Source: Oceanobacillus halophilus (GTDB taxonomy: Bacteria > Bacillota > Bacilli > Bacillales > Amphibacillaceae). From it: a stretch of 64,000 nt of DNA. The stretch is taken from positions 1 to 64,000 of the forward strand of contig NZ_RBZP01000017.1 of NCBI RefSeq assembly GCF_003628505.1, read 5' to 3'. Shown in pieces: positions 7,315-15,807 of the stretch; within the stretch, counting starts at the first letter, position 1; every line of letters begins with the position of its first letter. A program made the translations under genes and the position numbers. Under the pieces are notes generated by a model. It was given only the letters and a program-made list of their open reading frames with translations, was not told the origin of the DNA and made no database searches.

Positions 7315-8742
7315 ATGAAGGATTATAATATGTACATTAACGGCAAATGGATTGGAGAGGGCTTAGCAACAATGGATGTAACCAATCCAGCTACTGGTGA
7401 GATGGTTGGTAAGGTTCCATATGGCGCTGAGTCAGAAACAAATAAAGCTATTGATGCAGCGCATACTGCCTTTCAAACGTGGTCAAGTATAACAGCATAT
7501 GAGCGTGCAGGTTATTTGCAAAGACTATATGAACTTATGATGGAACATCAAGAAGAGTTAGCAGAAATCATGACACTAGAAATGGGAAAACCAATTAAAG
7601 AATCACGAGGAGAAGTTCAATATGCTGCAACGTTTATTGAATGGTTTGCAGAAGAAGGAAAAAGAGTTTACGGGGAGACTATACCAACACATGTGGGAAG
7701 TAAGCGGTTGCAAGTATGGAAAAAGCCAGTTGGAGTAGTTGCGGCAATTACACCATGGAATTTTCCCGCTGCCATGTTAACCCGAAAGATGGGGCCTGCT
7801 CTTGCAGCTGGATGTACAGTTGTTATTAAACCTTCTAGCGAAAGTCCATTAACGGCTATTAAACTTATGGAGTTATGTGAGAAAGCTGGTTTTCCAGAAG
7901 GTGTAGTGAATCTAGTTACTGGTTCTTCATCAAAAATCGCAAAAGCTATCATGGAAAATGAAAAAGTGAGGAAAATCACTTTTACAGGGTCTACAGAAGT
8001 AGGAAAAATACTCATACGTCAAAGCGCAGATCAGGTGAAAAAATTGTCACTTGAACTTGGCGGGCATGCGCCAATGATTGTTTTAGATGATGCTAATGTG
8101 GATGTTGCAGTAAAAGGGGCGGTTGCTTCGAAATTTCGAAATACCGGTCAAACTTGTATTTGTGCCAATCGTATTTATGTTCAGTCCGGGATTTATGATG
8201 AATTTGTAGAGAAATTTGCAGCAGCAGTAAAGGAACTGAAAGTTGGAAACGGCATGGATGAATCTGTTGATGTAGGGCCTTTAATTAATAAGGATGGTTT
8301 TGAAAAAGTGACGCAGCACGTCGAGGATGCGGTGAATAAAGGAGCGGAAGTTGTAACAGGTGGAACAGCTCTCACTGATTACGATGGTGTATTCTATTCA
8401 CCAACCGTCATGAAAGATGTGGATGAGTCTATGATTGTGATGCAAGAAGAAACATTTGGACCAGTCGCTCCTGTGCAGAAAGTTGCAACAGAAGATGAGG
8501 CTATAAAATTTGCAAATAGTACTCCATACGGATTGGCCGCGTATGTATTTACAGAAAATGTAGCGAGAGGAATGCGTGTCATTGAACAGCTTGATTTTGG
8601 AATTGTAGGTTGGAATGATGGTGCCCCTTCAGCAGCTCAAGTACCATTTGGAGGTATGAAAGAAAGTGGTGTAGGGAGAGAAGGCGGACACGAAGGAATT
8701 GATGCTTTCGTAGAATCCCAATATGTAGCAATTGGAATATAA
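7315..8742 (+). CDS. NAD(P)-dependent aldehyde dehydrogenase, succinate/aspartate-semialdehyde type
   Basis: A 475-residue aldehyde dehydrogenase: oxyanion Asn149 in TPWNF, cofactor Lys172 in VIKPSSE, FTGSTEVG near 223-230, general base Glu247 in LELGG and nucleophile Cys281 in the GQTCICANR form seen in succinate-semialdehyde dehydrogenases. The ectoine pathway enzyme DoeC, which oxidises aspartate semialdehyde to aspartate, belongs to the same subgroup. ATG 7315 is used because AGGAG lies eight bases upstream. It is the first structural gene after the regulator. Family is certain; aspartate semialdehyde as substrate is inferred from context. Confidence 0.9.
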   Translation: MKDYNMYINGKWIGEGLATMDVTNPATGEMVGKVPYGAESETNKAIDAAHTAFQTWSSITAYERAGYLQRLYELMMEHQEELAEIMTLEMGKPIKESRGEVQYAATFIEWFAEEGKRVYGETIPTHVGSKRLQVWKKPVGVVAAITPWNFPAAMLTRKMGPALAAGCTVVIKPSSESPLTAIKLMELCEKAGFPEGVVNLVTGSSSKIAKAIMENEKVRKITFTGSTEVGKILIRQSADQVKKLSLELGGHAPMIVLDDANVDVAVKGAVASKFRNTGQTCICANRIYVQSGIYDEFVEKFAAAVKELKVGNGMDESVDVGPLINKDGFEKVTQHVEDAVNKGAEVVTGGTALTDYDGVFYSPTVMKDVDESMIVMQEETFGPVAPVQKVATEDEAIKFANSTPYGLAAYVFTENVARGMRVIEQLDFGIVGWNDGAPSAAQVPFGGMKESGVGREGGHEGIDAFVESQYVAIGI

Positions 8743-8769
8743 TTTCCACTGAACGAGAGGAGTTTGTCC

Positions 8770-9159
8770 GTGAAAAAGGAAATTTTAACACAAAATGCCC
8801 CACAGCCAACTGGTCCTTATTCACAAGGATTGGAAGCAGATGGATTCATATTTGTTTCTGGTCAAGATGGAGTTCATCCTAATGGAGAGCTTGCTGGAGA
8901 TTCCATCACAGAACAAACGATAGCTTGTTTAAAGAACATTGAACAGATCTTAAAGAAAGCAGGAGCTGGACTGAATGATATTGTGCATATGACTTGCCAC
9001 CTTGCAGATTTATCAAAGGACAATGTTTATGCATTTAACCAAGTATATGCTGCATACTTTGAGAATGTGGACAGTAAACCAGCGAGAATAACAGTTGGTA
9101 GTGTTCTAATGGAAACCAGCGTGGAGATTACTGCAATAGCCTACAGAAAAAAAGAATAA
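8770..9159 (+). CDS. RidA (YjgF/YER057c) family enamine/imine deaminase
   Basis: A 129-residue RidA-type trimeric protein. Conserved features are GPYSQG near 15-20, FVSGQDG near 28-34, and the catalytic Arg at 106 in KPARITVGS. RidA proteins hydrolyse reactive imine/enamine intermediates released by PLP enzymes and amino acid oxidation to 2-oxoacids and ammonia. GTG 8770 fits the GAGAGGAG site seven bases upstream. It sits between the aldehyde dehydrogenase and the M20 hydrolase, so a pathway-specific role in clearing an imine formed during breakdown is likely. Confidence 0.88.
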   Translation: MKKEILTQNAPQPTGPYSQGLEADGFIFVSGQDGVHPNGELAGDSITEQTIACLKNIEQILKKAGAGLNDIVHMTCHLADLSKDNVYAFNQVYAAYFENVDSKPARITVGSVLMETSVEITAIAYRKKE

Positions 9160-9177
9160 ATAAAGGAGGAGAGTGTA

Positions 9178-10374
9178 TTGACGTTTGCTGCAAAAGCGCA
9201 GGAAATAAAAAAAGAGCTTGTAAACTGGCGCCGACATCTTCACCAGTATCCTGAATTAAGCTTTGAGGAAATAAAAACCTCTACATTTGTTGCTAAGGAA
9301 CTGGATAAAATTCCTGGTATAAAAGTGGAACGGGGAGTAGGATATCCTACTGCAGTAGTTGGTACACTTTCCTCTGGCTCTGGACCTACGATTGCGGTTC
9401 GTGCAGATATAGATGCCTTACCTATATTGGAACAGAATAACGTAAGCTACCGTTCCAAAAATAAAGGGGTGATGCACGCATGTGGTCATGATGCACATAC
9501 CGCCATCGCACTTGGAACTGCGCATTTACTCAGTAAATCTTTCCAGAAGGAAGAAATAAAAGGAAAGGTAAAGTTTCTGTTTCAACCTGCAGAAGAACAT
9601 GTAGACGAAACGGGAAGAAGTGGTGCGCCATATATGATCCAAGCAGGGGGTTTGGAGAATGTAGATGCTGCGATAGCACTTCACATGAGTCCGGAAAATC
9701 GATTTGGTGAAGTACAAATAAATGATGGGTACAGTATGGCAAATGTGGATGTGTTTAGAGGTGATATTTTAGCTACTGGCGGACATGGGGCATACCCACA
9801 TTTAGGGACAGATCCATTTTGGATGCTGAATCAAGTGTTGCAGATGTTGTATGGAATTTCAGGAAGGAGGATAACTCCGTTAGAATCTGCAGTAATAAGT
9901 ATTGGAAGCATTCATGGTGGTTCAACAAGCAATGTTATTCCTGATCGAGTGAAAGTTCAAGGAACGATTAGAAGTTATACACCTGAAACAAGAGATATAT
10001 TGCGTCAAGAAATAAAGAAAGCATTTGGAATAGTTGAAACAATGGATGGAAGATATGAACTGGAATTCATTCAAGAAGATCCCTCACTAAATAATGATTC
10101 AAATATAAACAACATTTTCAAACATGTAATAGTAAATAACTATCCAGATTTTAAGATCATAGAAAAGCCATTTGGCCTTGGTGGAGAAGATTTTGCTCAT
10201 ATTGCAAAGGAAATACCGGCTTCTATGTTTTTTCTTGGTTGTGGAGTTAAAGATGAGAAAGTGAGGAATTTACATACGCCTCATTTTGATATTGACGAAC
10301 GAGTATTACCGGTTGGTGCTACAATATTAGCAGAGACAGCGAAAACCTTCTTAACTGGGAGTGATAATAGCTAG
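9178..10374 (+). CDS. M20 family metallo-amidohydrolase (candidate N-acetyl-diaminobutyrate deacetylase)
   Basis: A 398-residue M20D amidohydrolase of the hippurate/N-acyl-amino-acid hydrolase type. Metal ligands are visible: Cys102 and His104 in HACGHDAHT, Glu139/140 in QPAEEH, His169 in ALHM and a C-terminal histidine in LHTPHFDI. The lid/dimer domain is about 185-295. These enzymes remove acyl groups from amino acids. In this operon the natural substrate is the acetylated diaminobutyrate made by the ectoine hydrolase, a step done elsewhere by DoeB/EutE (AstE/AspA-like), for which I see no gene here. TTG start behind AAAGGAGGA, 18 bases after ridA. Indole-amide or other N-acyl substrates remain possible. 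Confidence 0.88.
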   Translation: MTFAAKAQEIKKELVNWRRHLHQYPELSFEEIKTSTFVAKELDKIPGIKVERGVGYPTAVVGTLSSGSGPTIAVRADIDALPILEQNNVSYRSKNKGVMHACGHDAHTAIALGTAHLLSKSFQKEEIKGKVKFLFQPAEEHVDETGRSGAPYMIQAGGLENVDAAIALHMSPENRFGEVQINDGYSMANVDVFRGDILATGGHGAYPHLGTDPFWMLNQVLQMLYGISGRRITPLESAVISIGSIHGGSTSNVIPDRVKVQGTIRSYTPETRDILRQEIKKAFGIVETMDGRYELEFIQEDPSLNNDSNINNIFKHVIVNNYPDFKIIEKPFGLGGEDFAHIAKEIPASMFFLGCGVKDEKVRNLHTPHFDIDERVLPVGATILAETAKTFLTGSDNS

Positions 10375-10424
10375 GAGAAAACAGGAATTGGAACTCTAGT
10401 CATACAAAAGGAGGAAACTGTCTT

Positions 10425-11276
10425 ATGACAAAGATATTATTTAACGATTCTATTATTGAAAGGAAGAAGTTAATTGATATAGAGGACAGAGGCTATCAAT
10501 TTGGTGATGGAATCTATGAAGTAATTGGTGTGTATGATGGAGTATTTTTTATGTTAGATGAGCATTTGCAACGATTGGAGAGAAGTGCAAAAGAGTTACA
10601 AATATCCCTTCCTTATCCTATTAGTAAACTGAAAAAATACTTAATGGAACTCGTGCATGTGAATAACCTAAAAGAAGGAGTCGTATATTTGCAGGTTACT
10701 AGGGGAGAAGCAGAGAGATGGCATTACTTCCCGAGCAGTGATACAAAGCCGATACTTGTAGCCTATACAAAACTAGAAGAGACATTAAGAAAAGAAGAGG
10801 ATCATGGGGCGACAGCAGTTTTGACAGAAGATATTAGGTGGCTTCGTTGTGATATAAAGACATTAAATTTACTGCCTAATGTTCTTGCTAAGCAAAAGGC
10901 AGTAGAAAACAATGCAGTAGAGGCTATATTTTACCGTGGGGATATTATCACAGAAGCCAGTGCATCCAATGTTTTTATCGTTAAGAACAAGGAAGTCTAC
11001 ACGCATCCTGCAAATAATTATATTTTAAATGGAATTACCAGAAGAAAAGTGCTATCCATTTGTAAAGAGTTAGGTATTAAAGTTAACGAACAAACGTTTA
11101 AGGTGAAAGATTTATTAGATGCAGATGAAGTTTTTATTACAGCAACAAAATTAGATATTGTTCCTATTGTAAAGGTTGATCAGCAAGTAATTGGGTTTGG
11201 TACTCCAGGAAAGACCACGCGTGAAATAGTTGAAGCATTTCGAGGGTCTATTCTCGAAATCGACCACATGTCATAA
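10425..11276 (+). CDS. dat: D-amino acid aminotransferase (class IV)
   Basis: A 283-residue fold-type IV PLP enzyme. DRGYQFGDGIYEV lies near 21-33, the PLP lysine is Lys145 in DIKTLNLL, and Glu177 in ITEASASNV matches the numbering of the classic Bacillus D-amino acid transaminase. It swaps amino groups between D-alanine, D-glutamate or D-aspartate and 2-oxoacids. Good AAAGGAGG site. It precedes an alanine racemase by 28 bases, so the pair can feed D-alanine into transamination. Why a catabolic operon carries this is unclear; disposal of a D-configured or hydroxylated amino acid is one option. Confidence 0.88.
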   Translation: MTKILFNDSIIERKKLIDIEDRGYQFGDGIYEVIGVYDGVFFMLDEHLQRLERSAKELQISLPYPISKLKKYLMELVHVNNLKEGVVYLQVTRGEAERWHYFPSSDTKPILVAYTKLEETLRKEEDHGATAVLTEDIRWLRCDIKTLNLLPNVLAKQKAVENNAVEAIFYRGDIITEASASNVFIVKNKEVYTHPANNYILNGITRRKVLSICKELGIKVNEQTFKVKDLLDADEVFITATKLDIVPIVKVDQQVIGFGTPGKTTREIVEAFRGSILEIDHMS

Positions 11277-11303
11277 GGGAAACTTGACTTGGAGGGATTG
11301 TGT

Positions 11304-12440
11304 ATGCCGCGTCATTCAAATTCTCTTGTTGAAAGCCACACAGTTGCAGAGATAGATTTATCTGCTTTTCGCTCAAATGTTTTAGCATTACGAGAGAGAG
11401 TAGATAAAAGCATTTTTCTAGCCGTAATCAAGACGAATGCTTATGGGCATGGAATAGTACCAATTGCAATGGAAGCGGTAAAAGCAGGGGCAAATCGTCT
11501 CGGTGTTACTACGGTTGAAGAAGGAGCTCTGCTAAGAGAAAGTGGTATACATGTACCCATCCATGTTCTTAGTACGATTACGACAGACCAAGCAGATGAT
11601 TTGGTTTATTATCACTTAATTGCATCCATAAGTTCAGAGCGTACTGCAAAAGCAATTAGTACATCTGCGGTTAAACAAAATAGGGATGCGATTGTTCATT
11701 TAAAAATTAATACAGGTTTGCATCGCTTTGGAATTGAACCTGAACAGGCGATTGACTTTTGTCATTTGACTTATCATTTACCAAACCTTTATTGGGAAGG
11801 TATTTATACCCATTTTTCTAATGCGGACGAAGGAGATTGGGATACAACGGAAGATCAGTTTCATTTATTTTGTGAAACGGTAAAAACGTTAGAAGGCAAA
11901 GGATTCTATTTTTCATTAAAGCATGTTGGGGCTTCCACAATCGCCATCGAACGGAAGGATATGCACTTGGATATGGTTCGGCCTGGCATTGCTTTATTTG
12001 GATATCAGCCCGACATTCGGCAAAAAAAATTAATTTCTTTAAAACCAGTAATGAAGTTAAAGACGGAATTGGTTCACATTCGACTATTACCTGCTAATTC
12101 AAAGGTCGGGTATGGTGGAGATTATATTACCAATGATATCGAGAACATTGCTATTCTCCCAATTGGACATGGCGATGGTTACAAAAGGAGATTATCTAAT
12201 AATGGTTATGTTTTAGTCCGTGGACAACGTGTGAAGATTGTAGGAACAATTGCACTTGACCAAACATTTATAAATGTTACTAATATCCCAGGAGTACAAG
12301 AAGGAGATGAGGTTATTCTTATTGGTAATCAAGGATCCGAACAGATTTCTGCCAGGGATGTGGCAAATTGGATAAATAGCAATGTGGATGAGGTTCTTGC
12401 CAGTCTAATGAACCGAATTAGAAGGATCTATATTTCATAA
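11304..12440 (+). CDS. alr: Alanine racemase
   Basis: A 378-residue PLP-dependent alanine racemase. The TIM-barrel domain starts with AEIDLSAFRSN and the PLP lysine is Lys43 in AVIKTNAYGHG. The C-terminal domain contributes the other catalytic base in KVGYGGDYIT near 272, and IALDQTFINV lies near 315. ATG 11304 follows GGAGGGA; an upstream TTG overlaps that site. Bacillaceae often carry a second, inducible racemase besides the housekeeping one, and this copy lies inside a catabolic operon. It may act on alanine or, like broad-range racemases, on another amino acid. Confidence 0.88.
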   Translation: MPRHSNSLVESHTVAEIDLSAFRSNVLALRERVDKSIFLAVIKTNAYGHGIVPIAMEAVKAGANRLGVTTVEEGALLRESGIHVPIHVLSTITTDQADDLVYYHLIASISSERTAKAISTSAVKQNRDAIVHLKINTGLHRFGIEPEQAIDFCHLTYHLPNLYWEGIYTHFSNADEGDWDTTEDQFHLFCETVKTLEGKGFYFSLKHVGASTIAIERKDMHLDMVRPGIALFGYQPDIRQKKLISLKPVMKLKTELVHIRLLPANSKVGYGGDYITNDIENIAILPIGHGDGYKRRLSNNGYVLVRGQRVKIVGTIALDQTFINVTNIPGVQEGDEVILIGNQGSEQISARDVANWINSNVDEVLASLMNRIRRIYIS

Positions 12441-12459
12441 TTAAAAGGTAGGCGAGACT

Positions 12460-13536
12460 ATGACGAAACAATATAGAGTTGCACTTATACCAGGAGACGG
12501 TATTGGTCCTGAAGTTGTAGCAGAAGGTGTTAAAGTATTAAAGGAGATAGAAAAAGTGGATTCCACTGTATCATTTTCTTTTACTGAATTTCCATGGGGG
12601 TGCGAGTATTACTTAGAAAATGGAAAAATGATGGACGATAATGCGCTTGAACAGTTAAAAGATTATGACGCTATTTATTTAGGTGCAGTTGGTTACCCTG
12701 GGGTTCCAGATCATATTAGTTTACGAGATTTGTTGATTAAGATTCGGAAAGGGTTTGATCAATATGTAAACTTAAGACCGGTTACTTTGTTACATCCGGA
12801 ATTGACCCCGCTCAAATCGAAGGCAGAGAAAGATATTGATATGCTAGTAATCAGAGAAAACAGTGAAGGAGAGTATGCTGGTGCTGGTGAATGGCTATTT
12901 AAAGATAAACCGGAGGAAGTAGTCCTGCAAACTGGAGTGTTTTCAAGGAAAGGTACCGAGCGAATTATTCGTCATGCTTATGAAGAAGCTAGAAAGACAA
13001 ACCGTACTTTAACTAGTATAAGTAAAGGAAATGCTCTTAACTACTCGATGGTATTTTGGGATCAAATTTTTGAAGAAGTAGGTAAAGAATATCCAGATGT
13101 CCAGACTTATTCCTATTTAGTAGATGCTGCAAGTTTGTACTTCGTGTCACAACCTGAACGATTTGAAGTGGTGGTAACTTCTAATTTATTCGGTGATATT
13201 GTAACAGATATAGGTGCGGCAATTACTGGGGGATTAGGATTAGCAACTGGTGCGAATATTAATCCAGAAAAAAAGTATCCTTCTATGTTTGAACCTGTAC
13301 ATGGTTCTGCGCCAGACATTGCTGGAAAAGGGGTAGCTAACCCCATTGCAGCCATTTGGTCTGTCAGTCAAATGCTTGATTTCTTTGAGATGGAAGAGTG
13401 GGGGGAAGCGGTTCTTACCACTATAAAGAAAATTATAAAAGAGGGTACATATTTAACACCAGATTTAGGTGGAAATGCTTCTACAGAGGAACTTGGAAAT
13501 CGCTTTGTTGAATTACTGTTGTTGGAAAACAGTTAA
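12460..13536 (+). CDS. Tartrate dehydrogenase / D-malate dehydrogenase family (beta-decarboxylating)
   Basis: A 358-residue member of the isopropylmalate/isocitrate dehydrogenase family. It opens with ALIPGDGIGPEVV, and carries the substrate-binding LRPV arginine, VIRENSEGEYAG near 127-138, catalytic Lys/Asp regions (SISKGNAL, NLFGDIVTDIGAAITGG) and the HGSAPDIAGKG NAD loop near 287. The ENSEGEY form marks the TtuC/DmlA group, which oxidises D-malate, tartrate or 3-alkylmalates, not leucine-pathway LeuB. Last gene of the operon, followed by a terminator. In a hydroxyectoine pathway it could handle a hydroxylated four-carbon acid; that is inference. Confidence 0.85.
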   Translation: MTKQYRVALIPGDGIGPEVVAEGVKVLKEIEKVDSTVSFSFTEFPWGCEYYLENGKMMDDNALEQLKDYDAIYLGAVGYPGVPDHISLRDLLIKIRKGFDQYVNLRPVTLLHPELTPLKSKAEKDIDMLVIRENSEGEYAGAGEWLFKDKPEEVVLQTGVFSRKGTERIIRHAYEEARKTNRTLTSISKGNALNYSMVFWDQIFEEVGKEYPDVQTYSYLVDAASLYFVSQPERFEVVVTSNLFGDIVTDIGAAITGGLGLATGANINPEKKYPSMFEPVHGSAPDIAGKGVANPIAAIWSVSQMLDFFEMEEWGEAVLTTIKKIIKEGTYLTPDLGGNASTEELGNRFVELLLLENS

Positions 13537-13557
13537 TGGAGAGTGCTAGAATAACTG

Positions 13558-13603
13558 GCCAAAACGTTCAAGTATCTGTCTTACTTGAATGTTTTGGCTT
13601 TTA
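13558..13603 (+). terminator. Terminator of the gntR-dehydrogenase operon
   Basis: Stem GCCAAAACGTTCAAGTA / TACTTGAATGTTTTGGC, with one G-T pair, followed by TTTT. Confidence 0.85.
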
Positions 13604-13650
13604 GTTACATCTTAGAAGTTGATTTGAATCTTCTTTTAATCTATGAGAGG

Positions 13651-14064
13651 TCAATTCTGACTGATTTTTCCTCGTACCTCTCCTTTTGGGTATCTTGATG
13701 TTTGGATATTAACAAATGCTTTGCCAACCTTCATCTCGCGAATTAGTTCAGATAGTGATTTTCCTGATAATGGACCAACTAAATCTCTTTCTCTAATTAC
13801 TCCTTCAATAACTTTCTTTCCAGAAATTGTCTGTGAATATTCTGGTTCAAATATTATAGCAACAATAGGACCAACGATATTTCTATTTCCTAGGTGAATA
13901 TTTGCTTGTGTAATTGGACCAATATCATTCACGTCTAAGCGGAAACGAATCATATTCTTTCTAGTATCAAAATGAAATAACGCTAGACCATCAGCGTTGG
14001 TATGAACTGGTGGAACTTCTTTTGATCCAGTTAGTTGAGTCATAAAGAAATGATCATTATACAT
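13651..14064 (-). CDS. CHRD-domain protein
   Basis: A 137-residue protein made almost wholly of one CHRD (chordin-type) domain. The pattern LTGSKEVPPVHTNADGLALFHFD at the N-terminus, ANIHLGNRNIVGPIVA in the middle and the closing AFVNIQTSRYPKGEVRGKI are diagnostic. No signal peptide is visible, unlike many bacterial CHRD proteins, so export is doubtful. GGAGGT lies before the ATG. It stands alone between a terminator and the proline cluster regulator, on the opposite strand to its upstream neighbours. The function of bacterial CHRD proteins is not known. Confidence 0.8.
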   Translation of the reverse strand: MYNDHFFMTQLTGSKEVPPVHTNADGLALFHFDTRKNMIRFRLDVNDIGPITQANIHLGNRNIVGPIVAIIFEPEYSQTISGKKVIEGVIRERDLVGPLSGKSLSELIREMKVGKAFVNIQTSRYPKGEVRGKISQN

Positions 14065-14140
14065 AGGTAACCTCCTTTTACACCATTTAGTTCATTTTAT
14101 TATTAGGACAAATTACTTGCCTGTACGACTGTCATTAAGA

Positions 14141-14166
14141 AAGCCAATCATTCAAAGATTGGCTAA
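14141..14166 (-). terminator. Terminator after the sigma-54 activator gene
   Basis: On the minus strand the stem AGCCAATC / GATTGGCT with a 7-base loop is followed by TTCTTAA. It lies just past the stop codon. Confidence 0.65.
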
Positions 14167-14171
14167 TATCC

Positions 14172-15533
14172 CTATATATTATATTTTTTCAGTTTATTGT
14201 ATAAAGTTACCCTTGAGATTCCCAGTTTCTTTGCTGTAGCAGATTTATTGCCATTCAATTGTTGTAACGTTTCTACAATTAGTTGTTTTTCTATAGATTC
14301 TTTCTCTTTTGGTAAGGATCCAGTCTCACTTTGTATTGAATTTGTAGAGATGGGTTTGGAATGTTGAAAATATAGATAGATATCATCTTCCGTAATAATT
14401 GCTTTTTCCGATAAGATCACGATACGTTGAATTAAGTTACGTAATTCCCGGATATTCCCTGGCCAGTCATAATGAAAAAGCACTTGTAACGCACTGTCTT
14501 CTAGTGTTGGTATCGGAGTTTGATATTGAGTGGAAAATTGTTGGAGAAACAATCGAGATAATTTGGGTATATCCTCTATTCGATCTCGGAGTGGTGGAAT
14601 TTGAATTTGTATAACATTTAGCCGGTAATATAAATCAGAACGGAATTGTTTTTGTTCCATTAATAATTCTAAATTCTGGTTAGTTGCCGCAATAAACCGT
14701 ACATTTACTTTTTTTCCTTTAGAATCACCGATGCGGTAAATTTCATTTTCCTGTAGTACACGTAATAGTTTTACTTGCATTTCTAATGGTAGTTCACCGA
14801 CTTCATCTAAGAATAAAGTTCCACCCTCAGCCATTTCAATCTTACCTGCTTTTCCTTTTTTCTCTGCTCCGGTAAACGCTCCTCCTTCATACCCGAATAA
14901 CTCACTTTCAAATAACGCACTTGGGATTGCTCCACAATTAACTGGGATAAATGGACCGTTCTTTCGATTACTTGCCTCATGTATGGCTCTTGCACATATT
15001 TCCTTTCCAGTACCGCTTTCTCCAAGAACTAATGCCGTTGCGTCTGTTGTTGCAGCTTTCTTGGCAATTTGTATGGTTTGTTGGAGAGCATGGCTGTTTC
15101 CTTTCATTTCTGAAAAAGGTGATTCTTCCTTTGAGGTGTATACCTTCTGCCTCAATTCACTTAATTCAGCTGAGGTAGTTACTAGGTTTTCATTTAATTT
15201 CACAATCTTTGTAATGTCTCTTTCGATTGAAACTGCTCCAATTAATTGATGATGTTTATTAAATACAGGTGAAGCATTAATGACGACATGTTTATCATGC
15301 CGAGGCCGGTGATAGGTGTTTTTTACAGATTCCTTAGTTTCTAAGACGTTCAGCACCATGAGGTCTTCATTGTGAAAAAAATCAGTAATTTTATGGTTGA
15401 GTATGTCGCTTTTTTGAATGTTATACGTATGAACTGCTGCATCATTCCAAAATAGAACTTCTTTATTATGGTTGATAATGGTAATAGCGTCATCTTCTGC
15501 TGATAAAATAGCTTGCAAATAAAAAGTATCCAT
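14172..15533 (-). CDS. rocR: Sigma-54-dependent PAS-domain activator, RocR-like
   Basis: A 453-residue enhancer-binding protein: PAS sensor domain (about 5-110), AAA+ domain (about 143-375) with Walker A GESGTGKE at 171-178 and the sigma-54 contact motif GAFTGA at 218-223, then a Fis-type helix-turn-helix at the C-terminus (KSATAKKLGISRVTLYNKL). Size and layout match B. subtilis RocR, which senses ornithine/citrulline and activates arginine catabolism. Here it diverges from rocA, whose promoter is of the sigma-54 type, so it most likely activates the proline/P5C genes. AGGAGGT precedes the ATG. The effector may be proline, P5C or ornithine. Confidence 0.85.
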   Translation of the reverse strand: MDTFYLQAILSAEDDAITIINHNKEVLFWNDAAVHTYNIQKSDILNHKITDFFHNEDLMVLNVLETKESVKNTYHRPRHDKHVVINASPVFNKHHQLIGAVSIERDITKIVKLNENLVTTSAELSELRQKVYTSKEESPFSEMKGNSHALQQTIQIAKKAATTDATALVLGESGTGKEICARAIHEASNRKNGPFIPVNCGAIPSALFESELFGYEGGAFTGAEKKGKAGKIEMAEGGTLFLDEVGELPLEMQVKLLRVLQENEIYRIGDSKGKKVNVRFIAATNQNLELLMEQKQFRSDLYYRLNVIQIQIPPLRDRIEDIPKLSRLFLQQFSTQYQTPIPTLEDSALQVLFHYDWPGNIRELRNLIQRIVILSEKAIITEDDIYLYFQHSKPISTNSIQSETGSLPKEKESIEKQLIVETLQQLNGNKSATAKKLGISRVTLYNKLKKYNI

Positions 15534-15585
15534 TTCTTTGCACCTCCTGAGTTATTTAATAATAGTAAATATATTGTACATTAGA

Positions 15586-15613
15586 TTTACATAAGTGTAA
15601 ATAAAGTTTACAT
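15586..15613 (+). promoter_or_regulatory. Candidate activator binding site (UAS) for the RocR-like protein
   Basis: An inverted repeat TTTACA-TAAG-TGTAAA (15586-15601) is followed by a third half-site TTTACAT (15607-15613), about 100 bases before the sigma-54 promoter. This is the usual place for an enhancer. The assignment is inferred from position and symmetry. Confidence 0.45.
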
Positions 15614-15707
15614 TTAATTTTGACTATTTTGTATAATCGGAATGTTACACAGGTCAATTATTGCCTTTAAGAGGCTTGATTTTGTGTTCTTGTTATTAAA
15701 AATTTTT

Positions 15708-15724
15708 TTGGCATGATTTTTGCA
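15708..15724 (+). promoter_or_regulatory. Sigma-54 (-24/-12) promoter of rocA-putB
   Basis: TTGGCATGATTTTTGCA has the required GG and GC doublets exactly 10 bases apart and is close to the consensus TTGGCAC-N5-TTGCA. It lies 84 bases before the rocA start and faces a GAFTGA-type activator gene. Confidence 0.85.
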
Positions 15725-15807
15725 AGTATGTAAGTGGAAGGAAATGAACAATAATTTTTTGTGACTTCTTTCTTTCATTCATGCAAATTAATTAGGGAGG
15801 TTTTACT

